The notes: generated from the letters alone by a model not told the origin. A stretch of DNA of 64,000 nt from GCA-003244245 sp963823755 (GCA_963823755.1 CAWGMP010000006.1:8178-72177); one strand, 5' to 3'. Positions 27,157 to 36,942 are shown, counted from the stretch's first letter. Program-made: numbers and translations.

Positions 27157-28724
27157 GTAGCTATTCAGCACGCTCGGGGCGGGAGGACTGCTGAGGTGTC
27201 TGGGACGGGTTGCGGAGTGTCGGCTTGATCTTACTGGTTGATGCTGATCATGTGGTGGCATGTCCGGCGGTCCGGGTGTTGCGAGCCTTCCCACCTCGGT
27301 GGAGGAGTTGCGCGCGCTGGTTGTGGAGCTGTGGGAGGCCAACGCGGGTTTGCGGGAGGTGATCGCGGCCCAGGAGCAGCGGATCGCGGAGTTGGAGCGG
27401 CGGCTGGGTAAGGATTCCTCGACCTCGAACAGGCCGCCGTCTTCGGACTCGCCTTACCGCAAGCCGGTGTCGCGGTCGTCGCGTAAGTCGTCGGGGCGCC
27501 GGCCGGGTAAGCAGCCGGGGGATCCGGGGTCGACGATGCCGTTGGTGGATGACCCGGATGAGGTGATCACCTGTGATCCGGCCTGCTGCGGCGGTTGTGG
27601 ACAGGACCTGTCGGGTGCCCCGGTGGCCGGGGTGGAGCGTCGTCAGGTGAGCGATGTGCGCCCACCGCCGCCGCCGCGGGTGACCGAGTACCAGCTGGTC
27701 AATCGGGTCTGTCCGCGGTGTGGGACGCCGGGCACGGGTGCTGCGCCGGGGTTCGTGCGCGGCCGAGCGTGCTACGGGCCCGGGGTGTTGGCGCGGGCGG
27801 CGGAGCTGCTGTGCGGGCACTACCTGCCGGTGGGTCGGGCGGCGATGCTGATGGGTTCGCTGCTCGGGGTGGGAGTGTCCACGGGGTTCATGGCCGGGGT
27901 GCGGGCCCGGGCTGCCCGGTTACTGGAGGCGACATTTCTGCCCCGGGTCCAACAGCTGCTGCGCTCGGTCGGGGTCCTGCACGCCGATGAGACACCAGGT
28001 CGGGCAGCGGGCGGGTTGACCTACGTGCACGTGGCGTGCACCGAGTTTTTGACCGTGATGCACACGGGGGGACGCAGCAGCGCCGACATCGACGCCGGGC
28101 AGGTGCCCCCCGGCTACGGCGGCACGATCGTGCGTGACGGCTACGCCGGGTACGCCCATCTCATCCAGGCTCATCACGCGTGGTGCGGTGCTCATCTCCT
28201 GCGTGATCTTCGTGCGGTGCACACCGCCGACCCCGAACAGCAACTGTGGGCGCAGGCAATGGCCGACACCCTCACCGACGCCCACCAGCAGACCACCGCC
28301 GCCCGCGCCGCCGGACACGACACCCTCGACGACGCCGCACTAGCCCAGATCCGTAACCACTACCGCGGCGCGGCCCAGCTGGGTATCCAGGCCAACGCCG
28401 CCCGCGCAGGACCTCACGCCCGTGACGCGCTACGCCTGGCTCGGCGTTTCCGCGACCACGAGGCCATGATCCTGCGATTCGTGGTCGATCTCGCCGTGCC
28501 CTGGACAAACAATCTCGCCGAACGCGACGTCAGACCGGTCAAAGTCCAGCAACGCACCTCGGGCGGCTGCTGGCGCACCCTAGCCGGCCTCGCCGACTTC
28601 GCCATCGTGCGCTCCTACCTGTCCACCGCCACCAAATGGGGCATGACCAGCCTTGACGTCCTCGAGCAGCTGTTCACCACCGGCGCCTGGCTACCACCAG
28701 CCGCCGCCCCTACTGAATAGCTAC
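27157..28724 (+). mobile_element. IS66-family insertion sequence with 8-bp target duplication
   Basis: Ends are GTAGCTATTCAG (27157-27168) and the exact complement CTGAATAGCTAC (28713-28724). GGTCGCTT occurs directly outside both ends (27149-27156 and 28725-28732), the 8-bp duplication expected of IS66. The element is 1568 bp with a single transposase gene and no tnpA/tnpB accessory genes. Removing one target copy restores the DUF5919 frame. Confidence 0.92.
27260..28720 (+). CDS. IS66-family transposase (TnpC type)
   Basis: The 486-residue protein starts with a leucine-zipper-like region (VEELRALVVELWEANAGLRE, AELERRLGKDSSTSNRPPSS), followed by zinc-binding CCGGCGQDL and VCPRCGTPG groups. 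The catalytic domain has VLHADETPGRAAGG (first Asp), GTIVRDGYAGYAHL (second Asp), CGAHLLRDL, and the Glu in NNLAERDVRPVKVQQRTSGG. This is the complete set for IS66 transposases. It is intact and the flanking duplication is perfect, so the insertion looks recent. Confidence 0.92.
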   Translation: MSGGPGVASLPTSVEELRALVVELWEANAGLREVIAAQEQRIAELERRLGKDSSTSNRPPSSDSPYRKPVSRSSRKSSGRRPGKQPGDPGSTMPLVDDPDEVITCDPACCGGCGQDLSGAPVAGVERRQVSDVRPPPPPRVTEYQLVNRVCPRCGTPGTGAAPGFVRGRACYGPGVLARAAELLCGHYLPVGRAAMLMGSLLGVGVSTGFMAGVRARAARLLEATFLPRVQQLLRSVGVLHADETPGRAAGGLTYVHVACTEFLTVMHTGGRSSADIDAGQVPPGYGGTIVRDGYAGYAHLIQAHHAWCGAHLLRDLRAVHTADPEQQLWAQAMADTLTDAHQQTTAARAAGHDTLDDAALAQIRNHYRGAAQLGIQANAARAGPHARDALRLARRFRDHEAMILRFVVDLAVPWTNNLAERDVRPVKVQQRTSGGCWRTLAGLADFAIVRSYLSTATKWGMTSLDVLEQLFTTGAWLPPAAAPTE

Positions 28725-29390
28725 GGTCGCTTTACGAAGATGTAAAATTGGAGCAATGTATCCATATGTTCCGTAGATGTGTTGATTGACGAGCATCTGA
28801 TCATCGTAGCGGAATATTGAGTTGTACAGTGAAGTTCCGTGTAGCCGAAACTCGATACCTTCGACGTCGACCAGGGGCCGGTAGTATGCCAGCGTCATCC
28901 TGATTCTGCTTGGTATGGCCTCGAATAGCCGCTCTTCTTTTCCGCGCAGTTCCATGGCGGGGTGTTCGGGATCGCCAAGCAAGATCCGCACCCTTACACC
29001 ACTGGCAGCTTTCGCGTTAAGGATTCCTATCGCTTCTGGATTTTCTTCCGGGAGGAACAGGCTGGCGTTGGCGAACAAGGAAATTTCTTCTTGCGCTTGA
29101 ACAAGCAGGTCCATCCAAAGTTTCTTTGGAGTGTCCGATCTATGCGGATAGAACGCTACCACCTGGTCGACAGTGTGATCGGCTGGTTCAGTTGGCGCGA
29201 TGGATCGGATAGTCGGCGTCTGCGGCTGCGACGTGGGCGGCTCGGGTATGTAATCGATTCCGCCGTCGTGGGTTTGAAACAGTTGATCGACTTTCCAGCC
29301 GGGAAACACGGCTTCTCCAGGCACCTCGCCGCGTAGCCTATCCTGCAGCCCAACGGCCTTCTCATGCAAGCCGAGGCCACGTTCGCGCAC

Positions 29391-29777
29391 GCCATCGAGG
29401 ACGGCGGCGCTGAAGCGGTGTCCGAGTTCGCGCTCTTCATGCGGAGAACCGGACGTCTGGAGAGGTCAGCGTAAGAACCACACTCTGCTAGTCGAAGGAC
29501 CGGAGATCACGGATCCGCCCAGTCGGTACCCGCCGTCGAGTGACCAGTGACGTCCGATGGGCCTTGATATGACGCCAAGCGGAGGAGCCGACTCCGAGCA
29601 GACTGACCAACCCGGCGAACCTATGCGGTCACCGTGCTGGATGACTGATCCCTAATATGTGGTCAACGGTAGGCGATCAGTGGTCGCTCATGGAGAGTAT
29701 GTTGATCTTCTAGTTGCGCCAGATCACGGCGGAGAGAGCGAGCAGACGTTGAACGACGTTGGCTGGATTGCCCGCGC
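29391..29777. other. Region upstream of the DUF5919 gene; no clear gene
   Basis: The minus-strand frame of the DUF5919 gene extends to a TGA at about 29467 as EERELGHRFSAAVLDG without an ATG. Beyond that I see no coding signal. Promoters for the flanking genes presumably lie here. Confidence 0.45.
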
Positions 29778-30310
29778 ATGGGAGTGGTGAGGGCGTACGT
29801 GAACGTCGGTAACGGCATCGCGCTCGTCGCGGCGCTCATTGCCCTGATCGCGTTGTGATTCGCGCAGCGTTCCGCGAAGGCTTCGGAGGACTCTGCGAGC
29901 GCGGCCGTCAGGTCGGCTGCTGCGTCGGAGACCGTGAGGCTCGCAAAAGCCGCACATGATCGAAAGGACCGTCCCAGCTTGGAGCTCTCCGCCCGTTACT
30001 TGCGCAATGAGCGGTATCAAGTCACCATCAAGATGATTGACGGCCCACCCCAGATCGAGGTATCGGCAGACTACATCGCGGAGAGCGAGAGCCGTGACAT
30101 CCCGATACCCGACGGTGGTGGCGTGCCCGGGCGGTCAATCTCACCGCCGGTAGCAGCAACAAGCGCGTGCTGCTCGTGAAGAACGATCCGATGGTGACGG
30201 CGGTCAAGGTGCAACCTGACGCCGTCGCGGGCACGGTGCAGGTCACAGTACTGTGCGACGAGACCGACGGCAGTGGTACCACGTCGAGAGCGTTCGCTGG
30301 TCTCGTCCTA
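29778..30310 (+). pseudogene. Broken hypothetical gene with N-terminal membrane anchor
   Basis: From the ATG at 29778 the frame reads MGVVRAYVNVGNGIALVAAL, IALIAL, a TGA at 29856 (probably a former Trp codon), then FAQRSAKASEDSASAAVRSA, LAKAAHDRKDRPSLELS and YQVTIKMIDGPPQIEVSADY. After a frameshift near 30120 another frame continues RAVNLTAGSNKRVLLVKNDP and VTVLCDETDGSGTT. One transmembrane helix, an alanine/serine-rich stalk and a beta-rich domain are visible. I recognise no family. The in-frame stop and frameshift indicate a pseudogene. Confidence 0.5.
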
Positions 30311-30900
30311 CTACCACCACGACGCGGACGCGACCAAAGGTCACGTTGGGGCCGGGTATCGGCACTACGTCGAAGCGGGTCGTGGACCCACGCACTGCTG
30401 AGCCGGATGTCGGATCGGACGCGACCTCTCCACCAATCCTGACGACTAGCCTCAACCTTTCACGCTGGCGGTGTGTGATCTTTAATCTCACTGAGCGGGT
30501 CGAGATGCTCAAAGTAGCTGTCGACGAGCAGGGTTGGGATGGTGGACATCGTATTGTTTGCCTTTCAAGTCGAAGTTATTCTTTGATCTGCTCACCGCAA
30601 TGTCGGCATGTCCTCCGCTGCGATCGGTGAGTTCGATGCCGATGTCTCGGAGGTTATCGTCCAGGTACCCCTGGAGTCCTCGGATAGTGTTCCGCAGAGG
30701 GTACTTCGTGCGGCCGCACTCCCGGGGATCGCCGACCGCCGAAAATCGGGCGGATATGCCGGTGACCTGCCGCACGCTGTGGTCAGCGGTGGAACGGATT
30801 ACAGTAGCGGCTGGCCCGGCCGGGCCTTCCCCGATTGAATGACGGGTCGACGGTGTGGGCGGCCGGCGACGGCCAGGCGGCAAGCGAGGAGAGGCCTAGG
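30311..30900. other. No convincing gene
   Basis: A leftward frame ending at 30509 contains NTIRGLQGYLDDNLRDIGIE followed by HADIAVSRSKNNFDL, which has plausible protein composition but no known motif or start. It may be a gene fragment. Other frames look random. Confidence 0.4.
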
Positions 30901-31314
30901 ATGCGGGAGCTTACCGAGGACGTACGCGAGCGGCTGACGGCGGCGGTCATCTGGTTTGTGGCGACCACCTGCCCGAATGGGTCGCCGCATGTGAGTCCCA
31001 TGTGGGTCGGTCTAGACGGGGACCGCCCCTGGTTCAATACCTCGGTGGGCAGGGTCAAGGAGCGCAATGTGCGCCATGATCCGCGGGTGTGCCTTTCGCA
31101 CCACTGCGACCCCTTCGATCGCGTCCAGATCCATGGCCGCGTCGCCCGCTTCGTCGAGGGGCCGGAGGCGGAGCGCGACATGGACCGGCTCGCGCACAAG
31201 TACCTGGGTGCGCCGTATGAGTGGCTGCTGCCCGGGGAGCGGCGGGTCACGGTGGTGATCGAGCCCCTACGCGTGCGCCGCGTCGTCGGCGTCGAGCCCT
31301 TCGGGCCGCGATGA
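30901..31314 (+). CDS. Pyridoxamine-5'-phosphate-oxidase-fold protein, probably F420- or flavin-dependent
   Basis: I place the start at the ATG of 30901 (MRELTEDVRERLT), preceded by GAGGAGAGG; this gives 137 residues, the normal length for small PPOX-class reductases. Characteristic segments are VIWFVATTCPNGSPHVSPMW, GDRPWFNTSVGRVKERNVR, HDPRVCLSHHC, VQIHGRVARFVEG and YEWLLPGERRVTVVIEPLRV. These split-barrel proteins bind FMN or F420 as dimers; the actinobacterial branch with NVRHDPRV is often F420-dependent. Cofactor and substrate are inferences. It stands alone between gene fragments. Confidence 0.8.
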   Translation: MRELTEDVRERLTAAVIWFVATTCPNGSPHVSPMWVGLDGDRPWFNTSVGRVKERNVRHDPRVCLSHHCDPFDRVQIHGRVARFVEGPEAERDMDRLAHKYLGAPYEWLLPGERRVTVVIEPLRVRRVVGVEPFGPR

Positions 31315-31543
31315 ACAGCGAGTCGCACGGGAGCAGCACGGCGGCCAGAGCTTTGACGGCATCGGCGTCGGCGCGCCCCAGCGGGCACTGCTGCATGAAG
31401 CGGCCAGCCCAGAGGAGCTGATCCAGTTGCAGGCCCAGAAGCCGCGAAGCGAGCCCTCAGATGCCCGGTTTGTGACGGTTATCTAGGGGTTCCTGAGGGG
31501 CCTTCCTTCGCACTTTGGGGCATGGCGTGGAGCGCTTCGCCTC

Positions 31544-32164
31544 ATGCAACAGTGCCCCGTCGAACTGGCCGACCGCGGGCTCGAGTTGGTCAAGGCCGAA
31601 GGAGAGGCGGCCTTCTACGGGCCGAAACTCGACCTGCAGGTCCGGGACGGGCGCGGACACGAGGAAACCATCACCACCGTGCAGCTGGACTTCAACCAAC
31701 CCCAACGCTTCAGCCTCAGCTACGCTGCCGACGGGTCACGACAGCCCGTCGTCATGATTCACCGCGGTACCGTCGGCGCGATGGAACGGGTCGTCGCCGC
31801 GCTGCTGGAGCGCTACCAGGGTCGCCTACCACTGTGGCTGGCTCCGGTGCAGGTCTGCGTGATGCCGATAGGCCCAGCCCATAATGGTGCCGCCCACGAC
31901 CTCATCGACGACTTGCTCGCCGCGGGCCTGCGCCCCCGACTGGAGACTCAAGAATCGCTCGGATCACGCATCCACGCCAGCAGGCAACGCCGCGACTGTC
32001 TGATAGCCGTGCTTGGCCAGGCCGAGATCGACGCACACCAAGTCCAGGTCACCGACATTGCCGCAGGGTTCAACGGTCCCATCGCCCGAGACCGGTTCAT
32101 CCAGACGCTGCAGCACAGTCACTGCAATCGCACCGCAACCCCGAACTGGGCAGCACACGACTAG
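31544..32164 (+). pseudogene. C-terminal fragment of threonyl-tRNA synthetase
   Basis: The product reads EGEAAFYGPKLDLQVRDGRG, TVQLDFNQPQRFSLSYAADG and VVMIHRGTVGAMERVVAALL, which is class II motif 3 of ThrRS. The anticodon-binding domain follows (LPLWLAPVQVCVMPIG, LIDDLLAAGLRPRLE, SLGSRIHASRQRRDCLIAVLG). The TGS, editing and most of the catalytic core, including motifs 1 and 2 (about 400 residues), are absent, so it cannot charge tRNA by itself. The bases 31315-31543 upstream contain no ThrRS sequence. It could be the relic of a second, resistance-type thrS or a free-standing anticodon-binding domain. Confidence 0.75.
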
Positions 32165-32546
32165 CACCCCTGTCGACGATTCACCAAGCTGCAGGACCGT
32201 CCGCGTAAGGATCCGCAATCGGAATAGTCGTGATCTTTTACCAGGTGTGCCTGGCCTCGTCGCCGGATGTCCCGCAGGCGGTTGGTGGTGAGAGACGCCT
32301 GGGTCGGCAGAACAGCTCTTGTAGTTGGGCTCGGCAGGGGGCTGGGGTCAGGGTCGAGAGCTCGGCTCGCTTCGCAGGCGACCGGGAGCTGGCGAATGAC
32401 ACCGCTGCGCAGTTCGTCCCGGTGAAGGTCATCGTGCCCGTTGGGGTCTGGGAGACCGGTGGTCACCAAGGGAGGAGGTGTCTCCTCGAAGAGCGGTAGA
32501 GCCCGCTCCGCACCCACGTGGCTTCGGTTTCTGGGAGTCTGCTGTG
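32165..32546. other. Region upstream of the PLP decarboxylase; no gene seen
   Basis: No frame has a recognisable motif. A GGGAG at about 32532-32536 lies before the ATG at 32547. Confidence 0.5.
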
Positions 32547-33938
32547 ATGGTGGCCGAGTGGTTCGGGCTCAACGGGCGCCGACAGTTACTCGAGGAGGCT
32601 GCGTGGCGCGCGGGCCGCTATGTCGAGGACGTGCAGTGGCGTGCGGTGTCGCCGACGCGGGCTGGGCTGGCGGGGTTGGAGCGCTTCGCTGAGCCGCTGC
32701 CGGAGCACCCTTCACATCCTCACGAGACGTTGGCGCTGTTGGACGAGGCCGGCTCGCCGGCCACGGTCGCCAGCACCGGGCCCAGATACTTCGGTTTCGT
32801 CACCGGTGGGACGCTGCCGATCGCGTTGGCTTCGGGTTGGCTGGCCATGGCGTGGGATCAAAACGCTGCGCTTCCGGTGATGAGCCCGGTCGCCACCCGC
32901 CTGCACGAGGTCACCCGCGCCTGGCTGGTCGAGCTGTTCGGATTACCGAAGACCACGGCCGCGGCGTTCGTCACCGGAGCGACGATGGCCAACGTCACCG
33001 CCCTGGCCGCTGCGCGTGATCACCAGCTTTCGGCCCTGGGGTGGGACGTGCAGCGCCACGGGCTGTGTGGTGCTCCGCCGCTGACCGTCGTGGTCGGTGA
33101 ACGAGCGCATTCCACGCTGTTCAAAGCCCTGGGGCTGATCGGGCTGGGCCGCGACCGGGTGCATCGTGTGCCCGTCGATGACCAGGGACGGATGCAGGCC
33201 CAGCTACTCCCGCGCGTCGAGGGTCCCGTCATCGTGTGCGCGCAGGCCGGTGAGGTCAACACCGGAGCGTTCGACCCATTCCCCCAGATCGTCATCTGGG
33301 CACGCGAACACAGCGCCTGGCTGCACATCGACGGCGCCTTCGGCCTGTGGGCGCTGGCTGACCCTACCCGCCGCCATCTCGCCGACGGTGTCGCCGAGGC
33401 CGATTCCTGGGCCACCGACGCGCACAAATGGCTCAACGTGGCCTACGACAACGGCATCGTGCTGGTGCGCAACCCCCAGGACCTGCAACGCAGCTTCGCC
33501 TCGGTCGCCGACTACCTGCCGCCCGAGGACGGTTTCGAGGCGATGCACCACACGCCCCAATCCTCCCAACGCGCCCGCCAGATAGAGATCTGGGCAGCGC
33601 TGCGCAACCTGGGTCGCACCGGATTGGCTGAGCTGGTGGCCACCAGCTGCCGCCACGCCCGCCGCATCAGCCAAGCCCTGACGCAAGCAGGGCTGGACAT
33701 CCTCAACGACGTGGTGCTCAACCAGGTCCTTGTCGCCGCCGGCGACGACAAGACCACCCAGCACCTCATCGCCGCCATTCAGGCAGACGGGACCTGCTGG
33801 TGCGGACCCACCACCTGGAACCGGCAACTCGCGATGCGCATCAGTGTTTCCGGCTGGAACACCACCGACGACGACGCTGACCGCAGCATCGATTCAATCC
33901 TGCGTTGTGCCCGCGAAGCCGGAGCGCTTCCTCAATAG
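32547..33938 (+). CDS. Group II pyridoxal-phosphate-dependent decarboxylase
   Basis: From the ATG at 32547 (MVAEWFGLNGRR) the protein has 463 residues, typical for the family; the open frame runs 23 codons further upstream but those residues look non-coding. Family hallmarks are ASTGPRYFGFVTGGTLPIAL, VTGATMANVTALAAARD, CAQAGEVNTGAFDP, HIDGAFGLWA (the Asp that contacts the PLP nitrogen) and SWATDAHKWLNVAYDNG with the PLP-binding Lys. It resembles bacterial aromatic-amino-acid or glutamate decarboxylases with fold type I. The substrate cannot be read from the motifs. It is a single gene between a ThrRS fragment and an IS element. Confidence 0.88.
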   Translation: MVAEWFGLNGRRQLLEEAAWRAGRYVEDVQWRAVSPTRAGLAGLERFAEPLPEHPSHPHETLALLDEAGSPATVASTGPRYFGFVTGGTLPIALASGWLAMAWDQNAALPVMSPVATRLHEVTRAWLVELFGLPKTTAAAFVTGATMANVTALAAARDHQLSALGWDVQRHGLCGAPPLTVVVGERAHSTLFKALGLIGLGRDRVHRVPVDDQGRMQAQLLPRVEGPVIVCAQAGEVNTGAFDPFPQIVIWAREHSAWLHIDGAFGLWALADPTRRHLADGVAEADSWATDAHKWLNVAYDNGIVLVRNPQDLQRSFASVADYLPPEDGFEAMHHTPQSSQRARQIEIWAALRNLGRTGLAELVATSCRHARRISQALTQAGLDILNDVVLNQVLVAAGDDKTTQHLIAAIQADGTCWCGPTTWNRQLAMRISVSGWNTTDDDADRSIDSILRCAREAGALPQ

Positions 33939-33992
33939 CGGATCCACTACTGATACGCGGCGATCCGCAGCCAAGACGTTGGCGGGTCCCCG

Positions 33993-35979
33993 CTAAGCCG
34001 AACTTACTTGATCTTGGTCGTCATGGTGGGCTGCTGACCTGGGTGAATGCTGTCGATCAGGGTTGGATGCTGGGGTTGTTACTGGCTACTGAAGGGTGAC
34101 GGGGACGGGAGCGCCGAGTAGCTCAAAGGCGCGGCGTTGGAGGGGTGTCGGGGTGGTGATCTTCTCGATTCGTTGCCCATCGAAATTGATGACTTGGCGG
34201 TCCAGGGTGGACAGGTGGTGGAGCAGGTCTTTATAGCGGTGCAGCGGTAGTCCGTCGGGGGTGTGCTTGGTGGCGTCTTTGGTGGTGGCTTGCGGTGATC
34301 GCCGTGCGGGGGCGACGGGATCATCGCGATCGGGAATGTGTTGATCGGTGAAAGTCAGTTCTGCGAGCGCTTCGCGCAGATGCCAGGTGAGGTAGGCGGC
34401 GAGCATGCAGATCAGCACGTGGGCGCGGACGCGCTTTCCCAGGTAGTGATGGATAGGCCGCAGGTCCAGATCATCGGCTTTGATGATGTGAAAATCTCGT
34501 TCGACGTGCTTGAGGTTCTTGTAGGCGGTGACCGCTTGCGTGGAGTTGAGTGCCTCGTCGGTCACGCTGGTACGGATCACGTAGATGCCGTCGAGGGCGG
34601 CCTCAGTGTTAATCTTGTCCTCGTCGCGACGGTAGGTGAAGGTGGTGTCGGTGACCTCGCGGAGGAAGTGCTTGGCGACCTTGTGTTTGTGGATCACTTT
34701 TCCGATGCGTTCACCGATCTTCTCGGCGCCGGTGAGTCGTCCCGCGCGCACCGACGCGGAGATCTTGGTCAGGTCTTTGTCGGTCGCGGCTAGCAGAGCT
34801 TGGCGTTTACGGGCGCGTTCGTCGGCCAATGCTGGGTTTCGGCAACAGATCAGTCGTTCACCCGGATAGTCCGGGTGAGTGATCTCAGCGAAGTTCCGCG
34901 TGTCGAACAGGCTGGGCTGCAGCGGGCCGTCGTCGCTGGCCAGGGCCGCGATCGCCGGCGCCTTCAACGCGGTGATCCAGTCCATGCCCTCCAGTTGACG
35001 CAGTTCGGTGATCCGCGTTGTGGTGATCATTCCCCGATCACCAACCAGGATGATCCTCTCGATCCCGAAATCATCGCGCACCCGTGCCACCGCGGTGGTG
35101 AAGGAGACGGCGTCGGAGGTGTTACCGGCGAACACCTCGATCGCCACCGGGCGGCCAGTCGGGCAGGTGAGCAGCCCGTATTCGATCTGTTTCCTTCCCC
35201 GTTTCCCATCCCGGGAATGCCCAAAAGCGGCCAGTTCACACTGTCGCCCCTCCACCCACGAGGAGGACAGGTCAAACATCGCGATACCACCAGCGCTCAG
35301 ATGCCGCTGAGCCAGCCGCGCCTCGATATTCTTCTGCTGCTCGACCAGCCAGTCCATCGCGGCGTACACCTCATCAGTGGAGGCGTCCGCCACACCCAGA
35401 TCCGCACCCAGGGTGGTGTCGCCGGTCTTCCACCAGCGCGCCGTGGACAACTTCGACTTCGGCGCGACTACCCGAGACACAATCAGCGCATAAGCGATAT
35501 CCCGTTCATGGCCAGCCGGACCCAGCAGCGTCCGCAGTCCCAGCCGGGAGGCCATCACATGCGCCGCCGCGACATCCCCATGCGGCACCGACCGTTCAGT
35601 CTCGAACACGGCGTCGGCGTCCACTAACGTCTTACCCTTCAACGCCTTCCGAAGCACATCGATCGCCTCAGGCGGAAGCGCCGACAGGTTCGCCAACGTC
35701 TCTTTCCTCGGTTTGCCCTGCTCGTCCCGGAACGATCGGCGCAGCAGATGACAAGGGTAGGCCCGGCGCTCCCCGTCGACCGTCGTGTACTGGCGACTGG
35801 CGTTGTCGATGTGCATCCTGCCCACGGTGCTGACCACCAGCACATTCCACCACATCGATCATGAAAAGTCCATCATTTTTACTGGCTACAAATCGGCGTG
35901 TCGAGAGCCCGTTCAGTACCTGTCATCGCAGGTAGAGCAGACGATCAGACCATCAAGATCAAGTAAGTTCGGGCTAAGC
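33993..35979 (-). mobile_element. IS1634-type insertion sequence, copy 1
   Basis: Inverted ends are visible: CTAAGCCGAACTTACTTGAT at the left (about 33993) and ATCAAGTAAGTTCGGGCTAA at the right (about 35958-35977). The element is about 2.0 kb and holds one long transposase gene. The 11-mer TTACTGGCTAC occurs in the same orientation inside each end (34079 and 35879). Confidence 0.75.
34086..35816 (-). CDS. IS1634-family (IS4-group) transposase
   Basis: The start ATG at 35816 (MHIDNASRQYTTV) is chosen over a 13-codon upstream extension; length is 576 residues. The DDE core is spread as in IS1634: AMFDLSSSWVEGRQ (first Asp), AIEVFAGNTSDAVSFTTAV, RIILVGDRGMITTTRI (second Asp), and YKNLKHVERDFHIIKADDL with the catalytic Glu region, followed by HHYLGKRVRAHVLICMLAAY. 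The reading frame is uninterrupted. The C-terminal stop overlaps the TTACTGGCTAC sequence near the left end. Confidence 0.88.
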   Translation of the reverse strand: MHIDNASRQYTTVDGERRAYPCHLLRRSFRDEQGKPRKETLANLSALPPEAIDVLRKALKGKTLVDADAVFETERSVPHGDVAAAHVMASRLGLRTLLGPAGHERDIAYALIVSRVVAPKSKLSTARWWKTGDTTLGADLGVADASTDEVYAAMDWLVEQQKNIEARLAQRHLSAGGIAMFDLSSSWVEGRQCELAAFGHSRDGKRGRKQIEYGLLTCPTGRPVAIEVFAGNTSDAVSFTTAVARVRDDFGIERIILVGDRGMITTTRITELRQLEGMDWITALKAPAIAALASDDGPLQPSLFDTRNFAEITHPDYPGERLICCRNPALADERARKRQALLAATDKDLTKISASVRAGRLTGAEKIGERIGKVIHKHKVAKHFLREVTDTTFTYRRDEDKINTEAALDGIYVIRTSVTDEALNSTQAVTAYKNLKHVERDFHIIKADDLDLRPIHHYLGKRVRAHVLICMLAAYLTWHLREALAELTFTDQHIPDRDDPVAPARRSPQATTKDATKHTPDGLPLHRYKDLLHHLSTLDRQVINFDGQRIEKITTPTPLQRRAFELLGAPVPVTLQ

Positions 35980-36061
35980 ACCGTCATGGTGGAGTCTGGT
36001 GATCGCAACGCGCTAGGTCAGGGCGCTGTCAGCAGCCGCAACCGGCGCATACTCATGCAGG

Positions 36062-36942
36062 GAGGCTTATTCACGGCCCACAAAACTAAGGTAGAAATCG
36101 GCGTGTCGACGTAAGTGACGGCCCGTTGGATGTGAGAATTGGGTTACCACACTCAACCTCACGAAAACGGACCGTCCCTTGTATCATACCACCGTGCTGC
36201 ACAAAGCCGAGATACTGGATCTGTGCGAGATGATCCACAAGGAAGCTACTGAGGACGAGCAGGTGTGGCCGCCGACTCTCGGGCTGTACAAGTCGGTGGT
36301 TGTTGCCCTCACCTACATGCGCAGAAACCGGGTTCAAGCCGAGCTCGCGGAAACGTACGACGTGTCGCAGTCGACGATCAGCCGAGCGATCACCGGGATA
36401 ACACCGCTATTGGGGAAGCTCTTGCGGAAGTACGTGCCGACTGCTGATGAACTCGACGACCAGAAGCAGTACGTGGTCGACGGCACACTGCTCCCGTGCT
36501 GGTCATGGGCCGGGCACCCCGAGCTGTACTCCGGCAAGCATGAGACGACCGGGATGAACGTGCAGGTTGCCTGCACCCTCGACGGTGATCTCGCGTGGAT
36601 ATCCGATCCGATCGATGGTTCCCGCCACGACACCCATTGTCTCCGCGAATCTGGCGCCCTGCCAGCCGAGGCCGCCGACAACTGGATAGGAGATAAAGGG
36701 TATGTCGGCAATGGCATGATCACCCCATACAAGAAGCCCCTCTGTCGTAACCTTGCCGACTGGGAGAAGGACTACAATACTCAGATCAACAAAGTCCGCT
36801 ATGTCATCGAGCAGGTGATCGCGAAATTCAAGACCTGGCGGATTATGCACACCGATTATCGACGGCCGCTCTCGACGTTCACCACAACGATCTCAACGGT
36901 GGTTGGTCTACATTTCTACTTGACCGGCTGAATAACCCTCAG
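36062..36942 (+). mobile_element. IS5-type element (approximate ends)
   Basis: The transposase gene is flanked by GGCTTATTCACGGCC at about 36063 and GGCTGAATAACCCTC at about 36927, which pair imperfectly as inverted repeats. Ends are approximate. It lies 80 bases from the IS1634-type copy 1. Confidence 0.45.
36179..36931 (+). CDS. IS5-family transposase (DDE_Tnp_4)
   Basis: This 250-residue protein has an N-terminal helix-turn-helix (TYMRRNRVQAELAETYDVSQ, STISRAITGITPLL) and a DDE_Tnp_4 catalytic domain: YVVDGTLLPCWSWAG (first Asp), MNVQVACTLDGDLAWISDPI, GSRHDTHCL, WIGDKGYVGNGMITPYKKP (second Asp) and a C-terminal INKVRYVIEQVIAKFKTWRI with the catalytic Glu. It is complete. Base composition is less GC-rich than in flanking genes. 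Confidence 0.88.
   Translation: MYHTTVLHKAEILDLCEMIHKEATEDEQVWPPTLGLYKSVVVALTYMRRNRVQAELAETYDVSQSTISRAITGITPLLGKLLRKYVPTADELDDQKQYVVDGTLLPCWSWAGHPELYSGKHETTGMNVQVACTLDGDLAWISDPIDGSRHDTHCLRESGALPAEAADNWIGDKGYVGNGMITPYKKPLCRNLADWEKDYNTQINKVRYVIEQVIAKFKTWRIMHTDYRRPLSTFTTTISTVVGLHFYLTG

Larger units (their letters stand above)
27050..29390 (-). pseudogene. DUF5919-type regulator/PLD-like gene interrupted by IS66
   Basis: The upstream part (29390 down to 28725) encodes FYPHRSDTPKKLWMDLLVQA, ISLFANASLFLPEENPEA, VRVRILLGDPEHPAMELR, RMTLAYYRPLVDVEG and MLVNQHIYGTYGYIAPILHL, all characteristic of DUF5919. Reading stops inside the IS66 end (KATVAIQ). Skipping bases 27149-28724 joins KAT in frame to GGDLFETYMKSFELVWREES and a TAG at 27050-27052, restoring the normal C-terminus. 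The N-terminus is uncertain: GTG at 29390 is the first start, and homologues usually carry an XRE-type helix-turn-helix before the domain, which is not visible. The truncated product may still be made, lacking about 30 residues. Confidence 0.8.

Noticed and set aside
30509..30883. Leftward 124-codon frame with NTIRGLQGYLDDNLRDIGIE
   Set aside because: Composition is plausible but there is no start, neighbour or motif to support a gene; recorded only as a possible fragment.
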